Positions 1 through 11,700 of a DNA stretch of 64,000 nucleotides are shown piece after piece. This stretch comes from Amphiura filiformis (Eukaryota > Echinodermata > Ophiuroidea > Amphilepidida > Amphiuridae): the NCBI RefSeq assembly GCF_039555335.1, contig NC_092628.1, positions 67,225,292 to 67,289,291 on the forward strand, given 5' to 3'. Position numbers and translations under genes: made by a program. The notes beneath the pieces are model-generated. The model had not been told where the DNA came from and did no database searches. It saw nothing but the letters and a program-made list of their open reading frames with translations. How positions within the stretch are numbered: the stretch's first letter is position 1; each line of letters opens with the position of its first letter.

Positions 1-1084
1 TCATATTCAGATCCAAAGATTGTGCAATATTTTAGTAGGAAACTGTAACTGATACCCAAGTATAAATTATTTTAATGGTTGTCCACCAATGTGCCCAAAA
101 TAACTCTCTTCATGTTAAAAAAAAAAAGTGTTTTTAGTTTTACTTTAAAAAGATTTTCAATTTTTTTCCGCAAGAAATATCCCATTTTCCCTTAAAAGTT
201 CGGATAAAATGGTGTTTCTGATATTTTACTACATCCCATAATGAGTTCATCCCATACCCATAATGAGTTCATGTTTTCTAATGACAGGTAGGTTTGCAAC
301 ATAATTTGACCCGTCTATGATTTGACTACATGAAAGCCATCATGAGTATATTCAGTTCCCTCATGACTGTAATATAATAACCTAATATTATACCTCTACC
401 TTTGATAGAAAGATGAGATGACATCGTATGCATAATAATGCAATACATACCACCTTGTTGTTTCTTTAATGAGACTTAGCGAGGTAGCAAGTTTCAATTA
501 TGCAAGTGGTAAAACATTAGCATACAAGATGTGAGTGTGTTCGTTCACAGGGAGATTTGAATTGGTAATTCAAAGGAGAAATAATACCTTTGAATTGGCA
601 ATTCAACCAAGGAGGAATAGTAGTAATATCTTGTCATATTCAATTGTGATAAACACATTTTAATCATTATTAACACTGATTGTCCATAATATATTTTATT
701 TCGATATATTTTTCGCCAAATACATTGTTGATAATTTTTAAATAACACTATAACTGCATATCATTTCCTGTGATCAGCTATTATAGTTGTCCTTTCATAT
801 GCATAACATGTCATTTAATTTCCATCTATAAATATAATATGCAGTAACATTAAATTGCTCTACCATCTGTAATGCGCCATCCACACCCTAGGCAGATACG
901 TCCTCCTGTTGTGGCATATATTCTCCCTAGACTTAATGAGGTAAACTCTGTTATACTTTATTGGAAAGGACAATGATATTATAGATGATAGCAGATATTA
1001 TTTTGTACAAATTAGTGATGGTATGTGTAATTATGATGAGAAGTGAATAGCAATTAGATATCAAATTGAAATTGACTTGGTATA
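1..1084. other. AT-rich stretch, no gene seen
   Basis: No exon, RNA gene or clear repeat is recognised here. It lies upstream of the first visible exchanger exon, so it is probably intronic to that gene. Short open frames on both strands are low-complexity and match nothing I know. Confidence 0.5.
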
Positions 1085-1199
1085 CGTGTTTGCAGGGGCG
1101 GACTGGTGGTTTTAGGCGGCCGTGGCAAATTTATCAAGAACCGCCCTATTACTCAAATAGGCGCAGCCAATAAGCTTAGCGTAGCGACTAGCACTGATG

Positions 1200-1276
1200 G
1201 GGTCCAGGGGCCGCGTAAGGCCCCTGGTAGGGTCCAGGGCAAAGCCCTGGTGGGAGTCCAGGGTGAAGCCCCGGAC
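1200..1276. repeat. Cluster of GC-rich GTCCAGGG hairpin units
   Basis: Three back-to-back units each start with GTCCAGGG and contain a short self-complementary stem, such as AGGGGCC...GGCCCCT and CAGGGC...GCCCTG. They lie just inside the left end of the hAT element, where subterminal repeats that bind transposase are common. That role is inferred. Confidence 0.5.
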
Positions 1277-1688
1277 AACTAAGGGTTTTAGCTATTCTAG
1301 GGGTCAGGAAGCCCGGATTTGACAACGATTTCTGAAGCCAAATTCCATTTGTACAGACTTGAAATATTCTTTATCCATTGTCACTCACTTGCAATAATCA
1401 AGATCAAACCAATAGTTATTCAATTTATAAGTAGTGTGCATGTTTTATGTTTTGAGTCATTTGCACACATATAGAATTACATCTTTGCAGAACTGTGTTA
1501 TCATATCGTGAGTATATTCAATCATTAAAAGACAAATGCTAAAAATTGTTTAGGCCTACTGGGTAAAGGTTAATAGCAACTTTTTAAAACTATTGCGACT
1601 TGGTAGTTCACAGCATCTAGCGAATGGTAGTGAGCTTTGGCAAAAATTGCATTGATCATTTCATAGATAAAAGCTATAAAACTCCACA

Positions 1689-2009
1689 GTGGCGTAGATT
1701 TGTTTTTGACATTGGGGTTGGAAAAATATTCTTGAAATAGCACCTTTTGGCGACATTATAAGTTTATTGTACAAACAAGCTTGAAATTATTATACATTTT
1801 TGGCATATTGAAGCTAAACTGGTGATGATGCAATGGAATAAATTCAGCAAGCGGAAAAAATTGACACTTTTAGGCTAAAATGGCCAAATATGAGATTGAT
1901 TTGGTCAGAAACTCACATAGGCCTACAGGTGTCATCATGGGGGGCTTGTATGGACCATCCCCTTTTAAAATATTGGGGGATTTATCCCCATCCCCGGGAT
2001 CTATGCCTA
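1689..2009. mobile_element. Possible element nested in the hAT copy
   Basis: The left edge reads CAGTGGCGTAGAT and the right edge GATCTATGCC, roughly inverted over 9-10 bases. CAGTGGCGTAG is a common hAT-type terminus and recurs at 49981 and, inverted, at 31369-31384. No clean target duplication was found, so the boundaries are tentative. Confidence 0.3.
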
Positions 2010-2659
2010 TAAGTTGAAACATCAAAAGGCAAAGAAATTGGTTTGAGTATTGAACTGAGTAATGTGGCTGTAAGTATTATGTAATGTAATCCCTGCATTA
2101 CAAGGAGCACCCCAGCCCAGAGGTTTTCGAATGATGGTCTAGCCGTGCTAGATTTTACAGCTGATGGTGGTCCAAAAGGGCCAAAGGCCGGGAGGGGGGC
2201 ACTCACTAAAATGAGTGAAGCGATGTGCGTGCAGTGCAGTGCGGCCACAACCCACATTAACCCCCATTTTTCAACTCCCTCTCACTCAATGACCACTTTT
2301 TAATTTTTTATTTTACTGAATTACTGAACTCATCACTCAATGACCCCTGTTTTTCCTTTTCCTGTCACAAAAAGACCTCCTTTGTAAAGAATTTTGACAA
2401 ATTTCTGGTAGTCTTTCACCATTGTTTCTCAAAAAATCCCATTTTGATGACTTTTGAAAACAATTATCAAAAATTTGTCAACTTTTATATTTTAACCCAA
2501 GTTTTGACCCAGTCTCACTGAAAGAACCCCCTTTTGAGGCCTCCTTACTAAATGACCCCTTGGTTATATGGCGTTGAAGCTCTCACCAAAAGACCCCTAT
2601 AGCATGTATAGTTTCAAACATGTCCGCACATCCCCGTCACTTCGAAAGTCGAGTGCTTG

Positions 2660-3135
2660 TAGGCCTATCAGCCCCTATTTCTATAGGCCTTAGGCCCTAT
2701 CACTATGCAGACAAACAGCGGGCACACTGTGTAGGCCCTTATATTACTCATCCCCTCAATGATCCCCCACCTTTCTTCTCTTTTCCTTTCTTTCTCCTGA
2801 TACCAAATGCCCATACCGGCCCTAGCCTCATTCCGCAGCCGCAATGAAATACCAATATTCCATTGACAGCCAGCCCAATATTTTGCTGTTGGCTTAAAAT
2901 TTAAAAATTTTACTGTATCGCATCTAGAGTATTGGCCTTTTGCTGTGTTTACTTTCTAGAGAATTGATTCAAAAGGCCATTTGTAGGTGATGCCATGACG
3001 GTGTAGGCCTCACAGTGGCCGGCCTATAATAGCTTAGTGTTAGGGCCTATACCTTAAGCCCTAGGGCCTATACCTTAGGCCTTACGCCTTCGGCTCTCGG
3101 ACCTATGCCTCAGGCCCTAGGGCCTATGTCTTAAG
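2660..3135. repeat. GGCCTA-rich degenerate repeat block
   Basis: Variants of AGGCCCTAGGGCCTATACCTTA recur in imperfect tandem, most densely at 3040-3135. The palindromic word TAGGCCTA is also scattered elsewhere in the window, for example near 29498 and 52414-52422 regions. No coding frame is convincing. Confidence 0.45.
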
Positions 3136-3138
3136 ATA

Positions 3139-3256
3139 CTCCTTCCCCATTCTCTCCCCTTTTCTTCTATTTTCCCTTCCTTTCTCTTCTTTTCCTTTCT
3201 CTCTTTCTTTTTTCTCCCTTCTCCTTTTCCTTTTTCTTTCTTTTTCTCTTCTTTTT
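3139..3256. repeat. Polypyrimidine (CT-rich) tract
   Basis: About 118 bases are almost pure C and T on the plus strand, made of CTTTTC and TCTTT words. On the minus strand this yields a spurious Lys/Arg/Glu-rich open frame. It sits near the right end of the hAT element and is simple sequence. Confidence 0.8.
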
Positions 3257-3345
3257 GAGCAACCGGCCCTGAGCGGCCCAGAACCAAGCGGCCCATGTGG
3301 CGATCGCCACAACGCCACAGTGGCCAGTCCGCCCCTGCGTGTTTG

Positions 3346-4680
3346 TGATTAAATCACAGTAGTCAGAAAACATGCATGTATTTCCTCTTATATTGTACAG
3401 ATATTCACTGTCCATGAGTGTGATGTTCGAAATATAATCATGAGGTGAAAGATGGATTGTTCCCGGCCAATGGATGGAATGGAACCATTAATCTTTCACA
3501 AAAATAAAATAATTTCTTGTTTGATCAAAAGTACAAAATGTACCACAATTATTACATGTTGAGGGAAATCTAATTTTAAAGATTTAAAAAATCTAAAACC
3601 TGAAACTACTAATATTTTGAAATAAATGAAAGCCTTTTTATGTGTAACTATTACTTAGAAACACAAAACCAAAGACAATATGTACATACCTTTAATATTT
3701 CAGAATTTAAATATTTACAAAATAAAAGATGATTTGATTATCTTATACCAGTTTGTGTTTCACATTAAACTTTTAAATTGAACTTTATGTACATAATTGT
3801 AATGTTTTCATAATTTCAATATTTACCAAACTGAAAGATGATTTGATTACCTTACATTAGAGTGTGTTTCACCAAAGATACTCAATCTTTGGTTTCACAT
3901 TAATTGTATATTTAGCAGGTGAAGTATAAAAATGCTTCTGGTTGATAGAGTCAGTGCATAGAGACTCAATGCAAATATGAACAATTACAGTGCAAATATC
4001 AGCTAATAGCATGATGATGATAGCAAATCCTATTAGACATCAATTAGACATTTACAGTTAGCAGACAATTCACATTTGGCAAATTATGAGCACTAGACAT
4101 GATCATAGAAATCTAACACGAGCCGTAATTAGTTTCCAGATGATATTATCAATATCCTGGTAACATAATATTAGACTGCTAGTTATTTGTGTCAGGGCTG
4201 ATGGAATCAAGAGTTTAGGAGACAAAGGTCAATTTATGGTGTGTATTTATGTGTGAGAAGCTAGACAGCCACACCCTATGTAGCAATCCTGTGCGCATAG
4301 ATACGATACGGACTGTTGACCAAGTAAATGTTGAAACCTATGTTGAGACTCAATTTGACTAATTGTATACTTGTTTATAAATGTGTGTGTGGAATGTTGG
4401 TGGGTGTGTGTTTTGATTTTCACTGTGAATCGTGGATATACACTAAAAGATCAGTACATACATGTAATGCTATAACAGTGGACACACAAAATAAACAAGA
4501 ACATCCAAGGTTTTTAGACCCTGCTAAATAGAGGGTGACGAACATAAATATGCAGGAGCATTAAAAACGAAGGGCCATGGTTGTAAAATGTCAGTCTGTT
4601 GTAAAATGTCAAACCTGTGTAAGAAAATGGTATATATGCCCTCACAGTGAATAAGAGGGAGGGGTGTGTGTGCATCTTGA
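3346..4680. other. AT-rich stretch between the hAT element and a microsatellite, no gene seen
   Basis: No exon or RNA gene is recognised. Two segments near 3720-3760 and 3822-3860 resemble each other (AAAAGATGATTTGATTA...), suggesting a small local duplication. Probably intronic to the exchanger gene. Confidence 0.45.
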
Positions 4681-4709
4681 GTGGGGGTGGGGGGGGGTGT
4701 GTGTGTGTT
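4681..4709. repeat. G-run and (GT)n microsatellite
   Basis: A run of nine G follows GTGGGGGT and passes into a short (GT)n tract. This is simple sequence with no other signal. Confidence 0.85.
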
Positions 4710-4866
4710 ATAGTTTTGACTTGCTCTGAAATGAAATTGACTTTAATTTCTCTTTCTTTAAGCTACTATTTGTTATTCAGTAAATTAATAGACAAAACCA
4801 TATGAACAAGCACTTAAGTATATACATCTGTGGCAAAGGTTTCAACAATGCATATCTTTTTACTCA

Positions 4867-5115
4867 TTAGTAGTTGGGCATCGTGTCAATGGTTTGCCCA
4901 TCTAGGTTTTGGAACAAATTGTTCTTGACACTGCTCATTATACATGGAGGGCTTTCATCACCATTATAGGGTAGATCAATCTGTATCCATGCACAATGTC
5001 TTCTTATTTTATGTACAGTCAGCCATGATGGGACACGCAATGTGAAATTTACATTGGGAAGTGTTGCCCTAGAGTGGATACAGATTGGGCTGCAGCACAT
5101 GAAACATGCATCCAA
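4867..5115 (-). other. Unexplained open frame, possible pseudo-exon
   Basis: The minus-strand frame has less biased composition than its surroundings. It includes residues WIQIDLPYNGDESPPC and is preceded by an acceptor-like CACTCTAG. I recognise no domain, and it runs antisense to the exchanger gene. It may be an old transposon-protein remnant or chance; nothing in the sequence decides. Confidence 0.12.
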
Positions 5116-5503
5116 TTCTTTTGGTTTACACTAGCACAGAAAGTGTATGTTACCAACGAATATACATGTTCCCATAATGTAATGTAATGAACATGGAATC
5201 CAAACCTCATCAACACATCGTTGAGTATATTGTCTTATTCCTGAACAATTTTCACACACAGTTTTGAGCATATTTGATCACTTTGTCACAAAATGTGTTG
5301 TTATTATTGTTTTATTTGTCAATATGTTTACATTTCCAGATGTTTGCTGTTGTATTGTAGTTTTGTGTCTGACGAACAAAATAATCACATCAGTTTTGTT
5401 GAATTTTGTGTTACAGTTCAAAGTAGAACTGACTCAAGATTGTAATCAGATAACTTGAAATCACAAATGATTCACGCTTTCTATACTCCCTCTTTCTTAC
5501 TAG
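5116..5503. other. Intron end preceding the first visible exchanger exon
   Basis: AT-rich, ending in a good polypyrimidine tract and acceptor (CTCCCTCTTTCTTACTAG) at 5503. No other feature seen. Confidence 0.6.
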
Positions 5504-5736
5504 ATGACAACCTGGGATTCCTGAGTGCCAGTAATGTGGACAAGAAAGTTGTCAAGGAGTTCATGCAGGAGGTGGGCAAACATCCCGACCTGGACGAGCA
5601 CACTATCGCTAAACTTATCACTTATGAATGTCAGCAACATGAGAAACATGACCGTGGTTGGTATCGAGTCAACGCATCCCGCCAAATGTTTGGACGCCAG
5701 AAAATTGAAGCCAATGTGGAACCTCATATTCTTGAT
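5504..5736 (+). CDS. slc8a: SLC8 exchanger exon: cytoplasmic linker before CBD1
   Basis: The exon starts after acceptor TTTCTTACTAG and ends before donor GTACGT, entering in phase 1 and leaving in phase 0. It encodes about 77 residues including EFMQEVGKHPDLDEHTIAKL and a WYRVNASRQMFG stretch. This matches the helical part of the NCX regulatory loop, where vertebrate proteins have YRVQATRLMTG. An overlapping donor GTACTT 4 nt downstream would break the frame and is less likely. Confidence 0.88.
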
Positions 5737-8700
5737 GTACGTACTTAAGTTTTTTAGGCAATAACTCCCGCAACAACTTAGGGTGTATTTTGTTGTGAAC
5801 TGCATGTGCACTTTCAATTAGTAAACTTAACATGCTCCAATTCTTGAAATATAATCCGGTGGGGGAACACAAGTATGATAGTGTTCATGTGCTCAACCCA
5901 TTTTTTCATAATACTACCTAAACAAGTTATACTAAGTTGTGCCCCAAGCATGTTTTTTTCCACTAAAAATGTACTGCTTTTTGGATTCAATTTACAAGTT
6001 GATCAAGTGCATTTTTGATCTGTAATTCTAGTGACTGTATGTATACACACCTTTCCCAATCACAAGATAGATGCTTTTTACGGTAATAGATGCCCATGCA
6101 TGTATCTTCTCATTAATACTCAGCATCTCTGATCCACCACTTTCAAGAAACAGTTGATGACATATCACTCTGATATAGTTGTGCTGCACTCCATAATATG
6201 TAGAGCTTGGCTGAATTATCTAATTTTGCTGAGATTGATGCAGTCATTAAACATTATGAGAATCACGATCCTACTAGATAAAAGGCTGTAGAATGCTTTG
6301 GTGGTGCTAAATTTTCTGTAGTGACTATTAAACTCCATTTATGAAGCAAGTTGTCTGGCAATAGTTTAGTTGAATCTTTCTTTATTGAGGGTAACATACT
6401 TTATTGACCAGCACTGCTTTCCAAGCACGCCCTCATACGTACATAAAGTATAATATATTGTATTATATATAGTATATCACATACATGTATAACAGCCTGA
6501 ACATAAAATGCAATTTAAGTCCGCAAAATTAATATATATAACTGTAAAAAAAACCTAAAATTTTTTTTAAATGAACTGAGAATCATCACCTTAACCAGGG
6601 TAGTACTTGATAACTAGAAGAATAACCAAGAAGATGTACAGGGATCTGTTTTCATTATAGTTAATCTGTAAGGCCTCGAAATATGTAAAAACCGCAACAG
6701 TGTAATGAAACCTAATGGTAAATGTAGTAATTTTTCTACTGTGTGCATGTGTGCCTGTGATTTACTTTTGGTTTCACATTGTGTGTCAGAAAACCAGAAT
6801 CACTAGAATCAAAGTGACAGGTTAATGTCACCCTCTCTCTCAACAACTAGAGGCCCAAATCATTCAGCAATGACTCTATTGGTGCAGTGCATTCCTAAAA
6901 CAGCCGCATAATGACTGGGACAAATTTTAATGGTCTGGCGGATGTAGTGGACTGGTAATGCTTGTAGATCATGGCTGTAAAATGAATCATGATTGTTTTG
7001 TGAGCTGTGAAATATTCAGAAGGGATAATTAGCATTTTGTCCTTCATATTGCTATCAGCAGTAGATAGCAAATGAAATAGTGTGTATCATCAGTTCTTTG
7101 ATAATGGATTGAGCAGAGTGTTGTCAAGTAGACAACAGATGAAATAGTTTTGCTCTCAACAGTAGATGATGACTGGTAAAGGTGCTATTCAGCGGTAGAT
7201 AGCAAATTGGCATTATGAAGTATTACAACCATAAATCACAAAATGTGTTTGAAATGTACAACACAACTTGCCATTTTTACCACTCATTGTGCTATATGTA
7301 ACATTGTTCTGTAATGTTGCATGGGTATTATAAGATAAAACGTTATTTTACATTCTTCACAAAAAACACCAGAAATATACAGGAGATGCTCGAGAGGCCT
7401 CGTGGCTTGACATTTGGAACAAAAATACATAACAAATATCACGAAACACATTATGCTTTATTAAAGCATTCATATGCAGGAAAATAAGCATGTGTTGTGA
7501 TATACAAATTAATAAATGTGCACATAAAGTCCATGCGTAATGTCATCGGCATAAGCTGAAAGTTGACAAATTTATCACACCATTGATGAGAATGCGCCAT
7601 TTTCCTGACCCATCTAACGATGATACTCACATCAGTCATGTATCCTAATGCTGGTTTCATACTACCCTGCCGCTTGCCGCTGAGCGGCGTGGCGCACGTG
7701 CATTGCAGACAAACGGACACAATCAAGGCTTGTCATTGGTTGAAACGCCCTGGCGCTTGCCGCAGCGGCAAGCGGCAGGAAAGTATGATGGGAGCTTTAT
7801 CCTTTAAGTCCCTGAGAAGAGGGTAAGGAAATAAACAATAATAACCAATATGTCATTGAATAAATGGCATATTTCAACCAAACTGTTAGACACATGTATA
7901 ATTTCTAAAGGTGTTTCTTCTAAGACTACGACTGTCTTCTCACCTTCACCCTGGATATTGGTAAATAGAGGATAAAGTTAAGCATGTTAGCAATTGCCTA
8001 GTAATGTCCACATGTTTCATGAATTCCAATCAAAACTAACTAAGTTTTACATTTTCTTCTTTTGCATGCAGCTTTACCATAAGATCAAGAACAAGGAACT
8101 GCCAGTCCATACCGGGGAAGATGCGTCTGAAGGTGGTAAGATTGCAGTGGTGGAATTTTCAGCAGCTTCCTGTGCTGTGATGGAGAACGAAGGCAAAGTA
8201 CGCATTGACATTGAACGCTATGGTCTGACTAGTACTCAAGTCATTGTCAAGTAAGTACAGAGTATGTTAAAAAGACTGTGATGCTCACTTATATGCCAGT
8301 CATTAACTGATGAGCGATTATTGCTTTCAGATTACTGAACCGTTCAGTCTTTTGCAAAACTACAATAAGAGAAAGGTTTGAGTAATTGAGTTTTAGATCA
8401 GTGAACCGGAGCTAACATAACAGCCGCACTTACGCTCAGATAGAAATCACTGATTACATTAGTTAAACTCAAATGATGCAGAGGGTTATGAGGCTCACAC
8501 TGGAATACATACACCTTTATACAGTACACTCTAATAATAATAATAATAATAATAAAAGAGATTTATATAGCGCATCATACAGAAGTCTCGATGCGCTTTA
8601 CAGAGCACACATACATAAGTAAAAACTAAAGTGTACAAAAATCCTTAAAGAATACACCTTAAAATACAAACTACAATAGCATGATTAATTAGGCTACACC

Positions 8701-11700
8701 AAGCATCCCTCACAAGGAATGGAGAATATATAAGAACGAGCAAAGGGTCCCAAACCAGTGAAAGACGCACTCTAGCCACAACATCAATGAATGATGCTAC
8801 GCATATCATAATATGTTACAAACTAAAATGGAGGAAGAAACATGCATCACATACTTGAACAAATTAAACATTGAAATACAAACTCACATAACATGCAGAA
8901 GTGAATAGACCCTGAAAAAAATCCTGGGATATCTACCCTGCCAGGACTTCAATCTAGGACCTTCTAGGAATATAGGACCTAGGGCACATACTCTAACCCT
9001 TAGATTAATAAACACACATATTGGAACTCGAATTCAACTTACTCCAGTGCAGCGTTCAGACCTGGCGACATCACTCATCTTATGCGCGAAGTTTCTTTTG
9101 TGTATGCTTGCACTATTTTGGAGTTTGCTCACGCGGTACCTGACTTAGCGTCGATCCCCATAAGCAACATGCCATGATTCCGCGGTATGCTCTAACCACT
9201 GAGCTAAATAAATGTAATGGGGATCCCTGATAAACAGGGCTTCAAACCAAGTAGTAAATGATTGAGCAGTCCATGCACAGTGGGTCTAAGTAAGCAATGC
9301 AACACACCATAGTGTACCAGATCAACACAGATGCTTAAACCGGGGCTTAAATTAGCAAGCACAGAAACACAGTGGGTAAGGGGCTCGCACATCATATACT
9401 GGAACACATGCACATTAAATTATACAGTATACTCTAGTCGCAAGATCATTGAATGATACTTAACTGCATTTCTTAAATATATTACACACTAAAGTGGTGG
9501 AAGAAACAGTTTCATCTTTCAAACTACTTGGTGTTGATTTCCATTCGACTCAAGTTTCTCCTTTTACAGGATTTGTTATCAGAACTTCTCAAAATATGCA
9601 CTGTAATATACCAGATTACCTTTACATAAAATATTAATTTTCACCAAATTTAAACAATACTTTGTATACATAGGTATGAAACTGTAGATGGTACCGCTGA
9701 AGCCACCTCTGACTACATCGCACAGAAATCTGCTGTTGTTTTTGAGCCTGGTGAGACACACAAATTCATTGAAATTGAAATAGTTGATGACAACGAGTGG
9801 GAACCAGATGAGACATTCTTTGTGAAATTGGCCCTTGATTCCAACCAGGCTAGTAAGGTGAAGCTCGGTCGCAAGAACATCATGCAGGTCATTATCATCA
9901 ATGATGATGGTAAGTTTTTGCATTTCATGTGTACAAAAGTAGATACAACGATGAGGGAACAAACCTACCAAGTCAGATTTTGCTTTTGGGGGGATATTGT
10001 TTTTAATTGTGCTAAAATCATGTAAAACCAGCCGTTTTTGGCCAAAATTGATTGATCTTGATTGAAAAGATTTTGGAAAAAAATCGAAACATTTTCAAAA
10101 TATGTTTGCAAATTTTTGGCAAACATTTTCAAAATGTTTTAAAAAATCAATTTTTTTGCCAGATTTTTCATGCTTTCAGTGATATTTTAGGGTCATTTTA
10201 GCCTTAAGAAATCCTGACCTTGAAAAGTTCATTCGCTCATTAAACAGGGTATGTTTTTGGCCCAGGTTTTTGGTCACCTAATTAGGAAATTTCAATTTTG
10301 TTATTTACAAATGACATTTTTAGAAATGTTTAAAATTTAAATACCAATCATCGTCTTTTCTATACAGAGCCTGGAATCTTGGAATTGGCAAGACAAGTTT
10401 CTTGGTCAAAGAAAGTATTGGCAATGCTATTCTTCCAATCGTGCGAAATGATGGCTGCGATGGACGTATTGAAGTCACATGGACCACAAAAGACATGGAA
10501 GCCGTCCATGAAAAAGATTACATCGGTGGTACTGGCACTTTAGTATTTGAGCATGGCGAACGTGAGAAGAACCTAGAGATTCCCATCATTGATGATCAAG
10601 AATATGAGAAAGATGAGAGTTTCCAAGTTGATCTGTCAGATCCTACAGGTGGTGCTAAATTGGGACGAGTTAAGAAAACTGTTGTGACAATTATCAATGA
10701 TGATGGTAAGGGGTACGAGTAAAATGTTTTCAGCAGGCTTCCCGTTAAGCTTTCAGCTCCGTGCATCCAAGCGGATGAACAGTGTGTGGCAAATGCATAC
10801 AATTATGTGCCTAGTAAAAAAAAAAAAATTTTAACTTTTCATATTTCTGCACTTGTTATATTAATATGTTGTTGGTGCTAAACATGTGCTAATATAGATA
10901 CTATAAATATACAAAAAAAAATGTAAAATCATTTTGATTTTGTTTTTAAAATTGCTTTTATTAAAGGCCTAAAATTGCTTTTATTAAAGGCCTATTCAGT
11001 GATTTACTCATCCGGACGATCGTAAAAATCATCAAAATTCAGATTTTGGTACCTTTATCATTGTCATAGATGTGCTAACATAGCCTGCGAGTAGTTCAGC
11101 TGAAAGCCGTGTATTTAAGACAATAAGACATTTTACACAAATCTGTAATTTAGATGCTACATGTATTTGAATGGGGCTTCAACTCCGTCAGTACTGCTGT
11201 TTTCTTTGTTTTTTGCCAAATTTGTCATTTCAAAAATACCAAATGACAATTTGAATGACTTATCCTTTACTTTTAAGCAATTTATAAACAATTTAATTTT
11301 TTTTACACTTGCGCTGGGATCACTGAATAGGTCTTTAATCATAATAATTACTGAATATATGCAATTTTCAGGAAAATAAACTTAAACAAAATAAATAGTA
11401 ATACTCAGTTTCAATTTGTAAGAAATAGTAAAAAATGATACATGCACTGCACACCATGTTGTTAGTCTCATCCCAACTAGGCATGTGATCAATAGACAGT
11501 GAAGAAGTGACTACATCAAAAGTTATGAGGGTTTCATTATTGAATGTTCAGCAGGTTGGTCAATATTTTGGGATTTAAATTATTTTCAAAAAGCAAAATT
11601 AATGGAGACTTTTTGATCAATTATTATGATTAAATTAAGCTCTTGAATAAAATGCTTCTGGATGCATCAATGCATGTTTACAGGAACCCTGCTGTACTGA

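Larger units (their letters stand above)
1093..3337. mobile_element. Non-autonomous hAT-type DNA transposon, complete with 8-bp target duplication
   Basis: The left end reads CAGGGGCGGACTGG and the right end is its exact reverse complement, giving 14-bp terminal inverted repeats. The 8 bases before the element (1085-1092, CGTGTTTG) are repeated exactly after it (3338-3345). An 8-bp duplication with CAGGGGC-type ends is the signature of the hAT superfamily. No transposase frame is visible in the 2,245 bp, so the copy depended on an enzyme made elsewhere. The interior is a patchwork: GC-rich hairpins near the left end, a possible nested element, degenerate TCACTNAATGACCCC words, a GGCCTA-rich block and a pyrimidine tract. 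It probably sits in an exchanger intron. Confidence 0.88.
8251..9673 (+). other. Exchanger intron rich in SINE-like repeats
   Basis: Between donor GTAAGT and acceptor TTGTATACATAG. It contains an (AAT)n microsatellite joined to a common 'TTTATATAGCGC' repeat (8525-8615) and two minus-strand tRNA-derived fragments (8925-9010 and 9058-9210). The last 450 bases show nothing recognisable. Confidence 0.7.

Noticed and set aside
545..748. 67-codon minus-strand frame rich in Tyr, Ile and Asn
   Set aside because: AT-rich low-complexity translation with no homology or splice support.
3124..3415. Lys/Arg/Glu-rich minus-strand frames
   Set aside because: Translation of a polypyrimidine tract inside the hAT element.
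5500..5872. Overlapping minus-strand and +1 frames
   Set aside because: Shadows of the exchanger linker exon, which matches the NCX regulatory loop in its own frame.
9148..9206. tRNA gene
   Set aside because: A and B boxes are present but acceptor and anticodon stems do not pair; it is a SINE head.
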